Source: Xanthomonas cannabis pv. cannabis
Lineage (GTDB): Bacteria > Pseudomonadota > Gammaproteobacteria > Xanthomonadales > Xanthomonadaceae
NCBI RefSeq assembly: GCF_000802365.1
Contig: NZ_JSZE01000027.1
Location: 1 to 64,000 of the forward strand
DNA: 64,000 nt
Direction of reading: 5' to 3'
The notes under the pieces were generated by a model. The model saw only the letters and a list, made by a program, of their open reading frames with translations, had not been told where the DNA came from and ran no database searches. A program made the position numbers and the translations under genes. Positions 54,454 to 64,000 of this stretch are shown one piece after another. The first letter of the stretch is position 1; every line of letters begins with the position of its first letter.

Positions 54454-55860
54454 TCAGCCACCGCCGCCACTGCTGCCGGCCTGGATGCCACCACGCGTCA
54501 ACGCGGCCGGATCCAGCAAACGGCGCAGATCCGCTTCGCCGAGCCCGCTGTCTTCCAGCGCCACGTCCAGCACCGGGCGCTGTTCCTTGTAGGCACGTTT
54601 GGCGATCGCGGCGGCCTTCTCGTAGCCGATGATCGGGTTGAGAGCGGTCACCAGGATCGGATTGCGGTCCAGAGCCTCGCGCACGCGCTCCTGGCGCACC
54701 TTCAATCCGGCGATGGCGTTATCGGCCAGCAGCCGCGACACATTGCCCAGTAGCGTGATCGAATCCAGCAGGTTGTAGGCGATCAGCGGCAGGGTCACGT
54801 TCAACTGGAAATTGCCGGTCTGCCCGGCCACGGTGATCGCGGTGTGGTGGCCGATGACCTGCGCGCATGCCATGACCGTGGCCTCGGGAATCACCGGATT
54901 GACCTTGCCGGGCATGATCGAGCTGCCAGGCTGCAACGCCGGCAGTTCGATCTCGCCCAGGCCCGCCAACGGGCCGGCATTCATCCAGCGCAGGTCGTTG
55001 GCGATCTTGATGAGTGCAACGGCCAGTGCATTGAGCTGGCCCGACAACTCCACCGCATCGTCCTGCGCGGCCAGGCCTTCGAACTTGTTCTGCGCACTTT
55101 CAAACTTGGCCCCGCTCAGGCTGGACAAGGCCTTGGCCACCTTGCCGCCGAAACGCGGATCGGCATTGATGCCGGTGCCGATCGCGGTGCCGCCCAGCGG
55201 CAGCCGCCGCAACCGCTTGAGCGCATCGTCAATGCGCTCCTGCGCCGAACTCAGCTGCGCCGACCAGGTGCCGAATTCCTGCCCGAACGTCAGCGGCATC
55301 GCATCCATCAAGTGCGTGCGCCCGGTCTTGACGATCTTGTCCAGCGACTTGGCGCGCTTGTCGATGGTCTTGCGCAGGTGCTTGAGTGCCGGCTGCAGAT
55401 GGTCCTGCACCGCAAGCAACGCAGAGACGCGGATGGCAGTGGGGATCACATCGTTGGAACTCTGGCCAAGATTGACGTGGTCGTTGGGATGCACCGCATC
55501 CTTGCCGGCGCGCGTGGCCAACGTGGCGATCACCTCGTTGGCATTCATGTTGGACGAGGTACCCGAGCCGGTCTGGTACACATCGATCGGAAACTGCGCA
55601 TCGTGCGTGCCATCGGCCACCTGCAATGCCGCATCCTGCACGGTCTTGCCGATCGACTTCGGCAACAGCCCCAGGTCGGCATTGACGCCTGCGGCAGCGG
55701 CCTTGATCAGCCCCAGCGCGCGAATGAAGCCGCGCGGCATCGGCTGGCCGGACACCGGGAAATTCTGTACCGCACGCTGGGTCTGCGCGCCCCACAACGC
55801 ATCGGCGGGCACCTGCAATTGCCCCATGCTGTCGTGTTCGGTCCTGAAACGTTCGCTCAT
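54454..55860 (-). CDS. fumC: Fumarate hydratase, class II
   Basis: A 468-residue fumarase, converting fumarate to L-malate in the TCA cycle. The signature GSSIMPGKVNPVIPE contains the catalytic serine loop. TSSNMNANEVI, HPNDHVNLGQSSNDVIPTA and GRTHLMDAMPLTFGQEF are the other conserved regions, including the catalytic His of TGRTHLMD. The start at 55860 (MSERFRTEHDSMGQLQVP) is standard. The C-terminus ends in an SSGGGG tail beyond the usual fold. Confidence 0.95.
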   Translation of the reverse strand: MSERFRTEHDSMGQLQVPADALWGAQTQRAVQNFPVSGQPMPRGFIRALGLIKAAAAGVNADLGLLPKSIGKTVQDAALQVADGTHDAQFPIDVYQTGSGTSSNMNANEVIATLATRAGKDAVHPNDHVNLGQSSNDVIPTAIRVSALLAVQDHLQPALKHLRKTIDKRAKSLDKIVKTGRTHLMDAMPLTFGQEFGTWSAQLSSAQERIDDALKRLRRLPLGGTAIGTGINADPRFGGKVAKALSSLSGAKFESAQNKFEGLAAQDDAVELSGQLNALAVALIKIANDLRWMNAGPLAGLGEIELPALQPGSSIMPGKVNPVIPEATVMACAQVIGHHTAITVAGQTGNFQLNVTLPLIAYNLLDSITLLGNVSRLLADNAIAGLKVRQERVREALDRNPILVTALNPIIGYEKAAAIAKRAYKEQRPVLDVALEDSGLGEADLRRLLDPAALTRGGIQAGSSGGGG

Positions 55861-56145
55861 CTGCACTCTCCGCACGTAGTGGTGGTGGTGACGCAATGGC
55901 TGGCAGCGGGCGCACCCACGCTGGCGAGGCCCACTACGATACCCGCTGGCGACGTTGCGACGATGTCATCGCAACACGTGCACTAGACTGAGCATCGATC
56001 CATACGAGATACCACGCTGCCATGGGCGACGACCCTGACTGTAGACACGCAGGCCCTGCGTTCTTTTTTGCGACCTCGCCCACCACGGTGCACGCCCATC
56101 GGTTGACGCCGGCACGCAGCGGCGCCGCAGCATGCGGAGGCGAAC

Positions 56146-58871
<2,726 letters not shown>

Positions 58872-59052
58872 TCGCCTGCGGGGCCTGCGTCATGGCAACA
58901 GCCGGACGCGACCGTAGTCCGGCGGCGCCGCCAGCCGCGGTCGCCAGCCGCGCAACCGGCGCGCGCCTTGCCGCCGGACGCAAGAGCGGCGTCTACGGTC
59001 TGCCGCATGGCGGCTGGTATGGTGCCGGCCTCATCCAAGCAAAGGATTTCCC

Positions 59053-59553
59053 ATGCGCGCAGTCCGGATTAGACCTGTGCTGTTTGCATTGATCGGCATG
59101 GCCGCCTTGAGTGGCTGCAGCGCCGAGGGCCCCGCCGACCAGGCCATGTCGGCCATGTCGTCCACGCTGACCGACCCGGCCAGCGGCGCCGATTGCGGCG
59201 GCAAGGACGTGCGGCTGACCCGTGACGACAGCGAGTGGATCCTGCACGGCGACTGCGGCACGGTCACCATCACCGCCTCGCGCGGCGCAATGAATCTGGA
59301 CAAGGCCCGCGCCATTCGCGTGGAAGGCAGCAACTTCACCGTGCTCAACGCGCAGCTGGGCGAGCTCAGCGTGATCGGCCACGACAACACGCTCAATCTG
59401 ACCAATGTCGACAGCGTCGACATCCAGGGCAACAAGAACCTGGTGCTGGCGCACGACGTGAAGCAGGTACGGTTTTCCGGCAACGACAACACCGTCAATC
59501 CGTCCAGCAGGCCCACCCTGGATGACCGGGGCAGCGGCAACAAGGTGATGTAA
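59053..59553 (+). CDS. DUF3060 lipoprotein
   Basis: A 166-residue lipoprotein. The signal ends in LSGCSAE, a lipobox. The mature portion is a DUF3060 domain: ILHGDCGTVTITASRG, then stacked short strands (VEGSNFTVLNAQ, VIGHDNTLNLTNVDSVDI, IQGNKNLVL, FSGNDNTVN) with N-turns, a beta-solenoid. Function of DUF3060 is unknown. It stands alone between purB and an over 500-bp spacer. Confidence 0.82.
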   Translation: MRAVRIRPVLFALIGMAALSGCSAEGPADQAMSAMSSTLTDPASGADCGGKDVRLTRDDSEWILHGDCGTVTITASRGAMNLDKARAIRVEGSNFTVLNAQLGELSVIGHDNTLNLTNVDSVDIQGNKNLVLAHDVKQVRFSGNDNTVNPSSRPTLDDRGSGNKVM

Positions 59554-60074
59554 CCCGCGCTGCGCGTGGTTGCCGGTGCAGCACGCGCAGCCGCTTGGGG
59601 CACACTGCCGACCAGTGGCGATGTCATGCAGGTGCCCTTGCTGCCAGAGCATCAAGCCGATCGGCGAAACACGCAGGCGCTGCATTCCAGCGCGACCTGC
59701 GTCAGCACGTCGATCGGCGCCGGCCGTTCAGGGCCGCCGTGCCGCCACTAGCCTTTGTCGAAAACAGCGCGTACCCCGCTGCGGTGACCCTGTATCGGGT
59801 TCCTGATGCGGCGCACTCATGTGCCATCGGACACCCGCCCTTGCGTCACAGCACGGCAGGCGCCCGGCCACCGTGCGGGCCGCATGGCGCCGGAGCGTTG
59901 TACCCGACCACCGTCATCCGCACCGCACAGGCCGAATCACCACCTCCCTGAAGCCTTGCCTGTTGCCGCCCTCGCGCGCAGGTGCAGATCCGGCGCAAGC
60001 ATCGGACAATAGCGGCATTCGCGCCGGCCCTGCCCGCCCCCCAGTCTTCCATCGATACCCTGCAAGGACCCCCC
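59554..60074. other. Intergenic stretch without recognisable gene (521 bp)
   Basis: Short open frames up to 118 codons are present here, one with CPCCQSIKPIG (frame from 59570). None has a ribosome-binding site plus family-like sequence, so I call no gene. The right end must contain the roxA promoter. No repeat or terminator seen. Confidence 0.45.
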
Positions 60075-61562
60075 ATGGCTGCACGCAAGGCAACCCCTCC
60101 CGTCATCGAAGTCCAGGCCCGCCCGGGTCAGCCGTTGGGCATGCCGGTGGAGCGCTTTCTGCGCAACTACTGGCACAAGCACCCGCTGCTGATCCGCAAT
60201 GCCTTCGCGGACTTCGCCTCGCCGCTGCAGCCGGAAGATCTGGCCGGACTGGCCTGCGAAGACGGCGTGCTGGCACGCCTGATCAGCCACGACCGCGCCA
60301 CCGACAGCTGGGACGTGCGTACCGGCCCATTCCAGGAAACCGACTTCCCCGGCCTGCCCGACCATGACTGGACCCTGCTGGTGCAGGACGTGGACAAGTG
60401 GGACGCCGACGTGCGCGCACTGCTGGAGCACTTCCGCTTCCTGCCGCGCTGGCGCATCGACGACATCATGATCAGCTTCGCCGCCACCGGTGGCTCGGTC
60501 GGCGCGCATGTCGACCATTACGACGTGTTCCTGCTGCAGGGCCAGGGCCACCGCCGCTGGCAGATCGACGCACGCACCTCGCAGGGCCGCAAGCCCACGC
60601 CGCTCGCATTTCGTGACGATGTCGACCTCAAGCTGCTGCGCGAGTTCAAGCCCACCCACGAGTGGGTGCTGGGCCCGGGCGACATGCTGTATCTGCCGCC
60701 GCTGGTGCCGCATCACGGTGTGGCCGAAGACGCCTGCCTGACGTTCTCCATCGGTACCCGCGCCCCGTCCTCGGCCGAGCTGATCGGCGATTACCTGGAC
60801 ACCTTGATCGCCGATGCCGACGAAGCGGTGCGCTACCACGATGAAGACCTCAAGGTGCCGGCCGACCCGTACGAGATCGACGTCACCGCGATGAACCGCG
60901 TGGTCGCCGCGCTCAACGCGCTGCGCATGAACGACCCGGACCGCCTGGGCGACTGGTTTGGCCGGTTCATGACCACCTACCGCGCCTCCGGCGACGTGGT
61001 GCCTGCACCCGAACCGATCCCGCGCGAAGCGGTGGAACAAGCCCTGGACGAAGGCGTGGTGCTGTATCGCCACCCGTGGTCGCGGCTGGCCTGGCGGCGC
61101 GCCAAGCGCGGCGCCACGCTGTTCTGCAGCGGCCTGGAATTTGCGCTCTCCGCCAAGGACGCCGCACGCCTGGCGGCCGCCGAGGAAGTCGATGGCGCGC
61201 TGTACGGGCAGCTGACGGCACGCGGCCGCGAGGTAGTGCTGGAGCTGCTCGCCCAGGGCCATTACCAGCGCGCCCATGACGACACCCACGAGGACATCGA
61301 GGACATCGACGACGCACAGGCAGCTGCGCTGAGCGTGTCGGCCGACCACGACGACGCAGATGACGATGCCGATAGCGTGGAAGCCGACGACGCCATCGAC
61401 CACGACGCGGATGTGGAGGAGGTCGCCGACGACGCGGACACCCCGGAGGAGCGCGTCGATGCCGTCGAAGTGGACCTCGGCGAAGACGAGGACGAGGACG
61501 AGAACGGCGAAGAAGATGCCTCGGACAGCGACGAAGACGAAGGCAGCTCTCCGCGCACATGA
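60075..61562 (+). CDS. roxA: Cupin/JmjC ribosomal oxygenase (RoxA/YcfD-like) with long acidic tail
   Basis: A 495-residue 2-oxoglutarate/Fe(II) oxygenase. The metal facial triad is His145 and Asp147 in SVGAHVDHYDVF and His213/214 in PLVPHHGVAEDA. The E. coli homologue YcfD hydroxylates an arginine of ribosomal protein L16. The winged-helix C-terminal region extends to about residue 390. Residues 395-495 are a tail dominated by Asp and Glu (EDIEDIDDAQ, ADDDADSVEADD, DLGEDEDEDENGEED), which E. coli YcfD (373 residues) lacks. It overlaps the next gene by 4 bp. Confidence 0.9.
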   Translation: MAARKATPPVIEVQARPGQPLGMPVERFLRNYWHKHPLLIRNAFADFASPLQPEDLAGLACEDGVLARLISHDRATDSWDVRTGPFQETDFPGLPDHDWTLLVQDVDKWDADVRALLEHFRFLPRWRIDDIMISFAATGGSVGAHVDHYDVFLLQGQGHRRWQIDARTSQGRKPTPLAFRDDVDLKLLREFKPTHEWVLGPGDMLYLPPLVPHHGVAEDACLTFSIGTRAPSSAELIGDYLDTLIADADEAVRYHDEDLKVPADPYEIDVTAMNRVVAALNALRMNDPDRLGDWFGRFMTTYRASGDVVPAPEPIPREAVEQALDEGVVLYRHPWSRLAWRRAKRGATLFCSGLEFALSAKDAARLAAAEEVDGALYGQLTARGREVVLELLAQGHYQRAHDDTHEDIEDIDDAQAAALSVSADHDDADDDADSVEADDAIDHDADVEEVADDADTPEERVDAVEVDLGEDEDEDENGEEDASDSDEDEGSSPRT

Positions 61563-62491
61563 GCCCGCACGGCAGGCCACGGATCGTTTCGCTGGACCCG
61601 GCTAAAGACGCCGCTGCCTTGCGTGCGCTGCGCCTGGCCTGGGGCAGCGCGGCCCCGGGCGGTCCGGCCGAGACCGAGTGGGACGCGCTGGATCCGCTCA
61701 GCCTGCACCTGGCCGCGCGGACCGAGGAGGGCCAACTGGTCGCCTCGGTCCGGCTGACCCCGGACCGGCGCATCGACCGGCTCGGCCTGCTGCCGGACTG
61801 GCGCCGCCGCGGTCTGTCCGACCAGCTGCTCGCCGCCGCCGTGGCCAGTGCCGCCCAGCGTGGCTGGCCACGCCTGCAGGCCCGCGTCACCGCAGGCGCC
61901 GAGGCGGTCTTCGCACGCCAGGGCTTTCTTCCCGACGGCCCTGCGGACCTGTCGCCCGAACGCGGTGCCGACATCGGCGATGCACCCGGCACGCAGGTCC
62001 ATCGCCGGCTCGACGGCCCCATGGCAGTGGACACCCTCGGTGCCGCCCTGGCCGCCACCACCGGCCTGCTGTGCAACGCGCGCCGGCAACTGCTGATCTA
62101 TACCCGCGCCCTGGATCCGCCGCTGTTTGACAACGCCGCGGTGCTGGACGCATTGCGCCGCTTCGCCACCGCCCGCCACGACAAGCGGGTACAGGTACTG
62201 GTGCAGGACACCGCCAGCGCCACTGCCAGCAGCAGCGCCATGCTGCGTCTGGCCCAGCGCCTGCCCAGCGTGTTCCGGTTCCGCGCGGTCAGCGACCCGG
62301 TCGATACCAGCTATGCGTCAGCCTACGTGGTCGGCGACGACGCCTACTACTTTCGTCCAACAGGTCATCGCTACGACGACGGCGAAACTTGGCTGTCCGG
62401 CGCGGCCCGCAGCCGCCAGCTGGAGCGCGAATTCGCGCAGATATGGGAGCGCGGCGCACTTTGGAACGAACCGCGTGCACTTGGCATCTGA
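61559..62491 (+). CDS. Two-domain GNAT acetyltransferase (GNAT + DUF7931-like)
   Basis: A 310-residue protein. Residues 1-155 are a GNAT fold with ASVRLTPDRRIDRLGLLPDW followed by RRRGLSDQLLAAAVASAA, holding the acetyl-CoA site. Residues 170-310 are a separate domain (LLCNARRQLLIYTRALDPPL, FDNAAVLDALRRFA, VRAVSDPVDTSYAS) resembling PLD-like DUF7931, without the HKD motif. Its ATG overlaps the RoxA stop by 4 bp, so it may be co-regulated. Targets unknown. Confidence 0.85.
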   Translation: MSPHGRPRIVSLDPAKDAAALRALRLAWGSAAPGGPAETEWDALDPLSLHLAARTEEGQLVASVRLTPDRRIDRLGLLPDWRRRGLSDQLLAAAVASAAQRGWPRLQARVTAGAEAVFARQGFLPDGPADLSPERGADIGDAPGTQVHRRLDGPMAVDTLGAALAATTGLLCNARRQLLIYTRALDPPLFDNAAVLDALRRFATARHDKRVQVLVQDTASATASSSAMLRLAQRLPSVFRFRAVSDPVDTSYASAYVVGDDAYYFRPTGHRYDDGETWLSGAARSRQLEREFAQIWERGALWNEPRALGI

Positions 62492-62580
62492 TGCCGCAAG
62501 GCCCTTCGCACGTAGGCGCGCACGTCAGTGGTTTACCCCGCCGGTCAGCTCGCAGACGCCCCCTCACAAGCGCAAGGGGG

Positions 62581-62586
62581 TATAAT
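62581..62586 (+). promoter_or_regulatory. Probable -10 box upstream of sucA
   Basis: TATAAT is exact, 86 bp before the sucA GTG. No good -35 is seen at 17 bp; a CCCCCT/AGGGGG hairpin (62560-62580) lies directly upstream instead. The call rests on the -10 alone. Confidence 0.5.
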
Positions 62587-62671
62587 TTTTCGAGATTTGA
62601 GACCGACCGACAAGGCATCTTGCCCTGCCGCTTCCGCACAATCATCCCCACAGCAGACCCGACTTACCATC

Positions 62672-64000
62672 GTGGATAATCTCCTAAAGCAGTTCGCGCA
62701 GTCATCGCAGCTCGCCGGCGGCAACGCCGCCTATATCGAGGATCTGTACGAGCAGTACCTCGTCGCCCCGGACAGTGTCGATCCGAAGTGGAAGAGTTAT
62801 TTCGACGGCTTCAATGGTCGCGATGCCGGTGATGTGCCGCATTCGGCGGCCATTGCCCACATCCTCAGCGCCTCCAAGCAGGCCGCCAATGCCGGGACCG
62901 GCGCGGGCGCCAGCGACGAGCGCGAGCGCAATGTCGGCCGCTTGATCACTGCCTACCGTGCGCGCGGTCACCTGGGCGCACAGCTCGATCCGCTCGGGCT
63001 CACCCCGCCGGTCAACCCGCCCGATCTGGACCTGCCGTTCCACAGCCTCTCGCAGGCGGACATGGACAGCGAGTTCAGCACCGGTGGCGTCGGCGGCCAG
63101 CCGCGGATGAAGCTGAAGGATCTGCTGGCCCGCCTGAAGGCGACCTACGCCAGCACCATCGGCGCAGAGTTCATGCACATCCAGGAGTTCGACCAGCGTC
63201 AGTGGATCTACCGGCGCCTGGAAGATGCGGGCGGCCGGATTGCCGGCGATGCGGCCAGCCGCAAGCGCACCCTGGAGCGGCTCACCGCCGCCGAAGGCCT
63301 GGAGCGCTACCTGCACACCAAGTACGTCGGCCAGAAGCGTTTTTCGCTGGAAGGCGGCGACTCGCTGATTCCGATGATGGACGAGATCATTCGCCAGTCC
63401 GGCAACGATCAGGTCAAGGACATCGTGATCGGCATGGCCCACCGCGGCCGTCTCAACGTGCTGGTCAATACGCTGGGCAAGAATCCGCGCAAGCTGTTCG
63501 ACGAATTCGAAGGCAAGTTCGAGCATGCGCATGACGACCGCGCGCACACCGGCGACGTCAAGTACCACATGGGCTTCTCGGCCGACATCGCCGTCGGCAC
63601 CGACAAGCAGGTGCATTTGGCGCTGGCGTTCAATCCCTCGCACCTGGAAATCGTCGACCCGGTCGTGGTGGGCAGTGTGCGTTCGCGCCAGGAGCGTTTC
63701 GGCGATGCCGAGCGCAAGAGCGTGCTGCCGATCCTGATCCACGGCGATGCTGCGTTTGCCGGCCAGGGCGTGGTGATGGAGCTGTTCCAGATGTCGCAGG
63801 CACGCGGTTTCGCGGTCGGCGGCACGGTGCACATCGTCGTCAACAACCAGATCGGCTTCACCACCAGCACCCGCGACGATGCTCGCTCCACGCTGTACTG
63901 CACGGACGTGGCCAAGATGATCGGCGCGCCGGTCTTCCACGTGAACGGCGACGACCCGGACGCGGTGATGTTCGTGTCCAAGCTGGCCTACGAATTCCGC
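62672..64000 (+). CDS. sucA: 2-oxoglutarate dehydrogenase E1 component (partial, 5' part)
   Basis: The first 443 codons of the thiamine-diphosphate-dependent E1 subunit of the TCA-cycle 2-oxoglutarate dehydrogenase complex. A GTG start gives VDNLLKQFAQSSQLAGGNAA. Conserved regions seen are YIEDLYEQYLVAPDSVDPKW, GRLITAYRARGHLGAQLDPLG, IGAEFMHIQEFDQRQWIYRR, RFSLEGGDSLIPMMDEIIRQ and GMAHRGRLNVLVNTLGKNPR. The histidines of that last block bind the thiazolium or substrate. The C-terminal half (about 500 codons) is outside the window. Confidence 0.96.
   Translation, partial: MDNLLKQFAQSSQLAGGNAAYIEDLYEQYLVAPDSVDPKWKSYFDGFNGRDAGDVPHSAAIAHILSASKQAANAGTGAGASDERERNVGRLITAYRARGHLGAQLDPLGLTPPVNPPDLDLPFHSLSQADMDSEFSTGGVGGQPRMKLKDLLARLKATYASTIGAEFMHIQEFDQRQWIYRRLEDAGGRIAGDAASRKRTLERLTAAEGLERYLHTKYVGQKRFSLEGGDSLIPMMDEIIRQSGNDQVKDIVIGMAHRGRLNVLVNTLGKNPRKLFDEFEGKFEHAHDDRAHTGDVKYHMGFSADIAVGTDKQVHLALAFNPSHLEIVDPVVVGSVRSRQERFGDAERKSVLPILIHGDAAFAGQGVVMELFQMSQARGFAVGGTVHIVVNNQIGFTTSTRDDARSTLYCTDVAKMIGAPVFHVNGDDPDAVMFVSKLAYEFR

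Noticed and set aside
59570-59806. A 78-codon ORF with a CPCC motif
   Set aside because: No Shine-Dalgarno, overlaps other short open frames in the spacer, and no recognisable family. A zinc-ribbon-like hit would need a profile search.
62560-62586. CCCCCT/AGGGGG hairpin plus TATAATTTTT as a terminator of the GNAT gene
   Set aside because: The T tract is interrupted and the TATAAT matches a -10 box in front of sucA, so I recorded it as a promoter element. A role in both is possible.

Overview
The window is a chromosomal segment of a high-GC gammaproteobacterium, almost certainly a Xanthomonas or a very close relative. The evidence is the gene content: methionine synthase split into two genes, tandem pstS paralogues before pstCAB-phoU, a YtrA-type GntR regulator with an ABC exporter, and a LacI-fructokinase-FucP-AGE isomerase operon. 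The intergenic GGGAATC-type and TAGGAGCGC-type repeats also fit. Genes are dense and mostly housekeeping. No prophage, insertion sequence, CRISPR array or rRNA is visible. The identification rests on recognition of protein families, not on a database search.

Layout. 1-9.2 kb: the 5' end of a probable NAD kinase gene, then rlmL, an ABC-F ATPase, a GNAT enzyme, a YqiA-like hydrolase overlapping a MOSC protein, an AmpD-like amidase, a DUF1684 lipoprotein, and a mercaptopyruvate sulfurtransferase overlapping a DUF1289-NUDIX fusion. 9.3-15 kb: an FKBP isomerase, enoyl-CoA hydratase, a short protein resembling an RnfB tail, nth, and a beta-carbonic anhydrase/SulP pair with a strong terminator. 15.3-22.8 kb: the phosphate block (OprP-like porin, pstS1, pstS2, pstC, pstA, pstB, phoU), with clear Pho boxes before both pstS genes. 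22.9-31.6 kb: RNase T, a large propeller diguanylate cyclase, rlmB, a GFA protein, rnr and tRNA-Leu(CAG). 31.9-34.9 kb: a tandem-SGNH protein and an acyl-CoA dehydrogenase.

35-40.2 kb is the methionine-cycle locus. A SahR-like ArsR-methyltransferase regulator runs in frame, with no stop, into the homocysteine-methyltransferase half of MetH. The folate/B12/activation half of MetH follows. 40.3-45 kb: a sugar operon (lacI, fucP-like transporter, fructokinase, AGE epimerase/isomerase) with a 16-bp perfect palindrome in front. 45.4-49.6 kb: an outer-membrane beta-barrel protein, DUF2058, slyX, a 3' fragment of a UDP-glucose dehydrogenase gene, a second FKBP isomerase and a glutathione peroxidase-like protein. 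49.7-54.3 kb: a YtrA/HpaR1-type operon (small protein, GntR regulator, ABC ATPase, permease, a GSGD-repeat protein, a YggN-like lipoprotein) with a promoter overlapped by an operator-like palindrome, then a lipoprotein. 54.4-64 kb: fumC, a CNNM/CorC protein, purB, a DUF3060 lipoprotein, a RoxA-type ribosomal oxygenase with a long acidic tail translationally coupled to a GNAT protein, and the 5' part of sucA, which runs off the window.

The most unusual features are the sahR-metH read-through created at a GGGAATC repeat, a second copy of that repeat inside the coding region of the other metH half, and the near-perfect 30-bp palindrome just before the sahR start codon. Gene order and 4-bp ATGA overlaps support several operons: sulfurtransferase/NUDIX, MOSC/hydrolase, the sugar operon, the YtrA operon and RoxA/GNAT.
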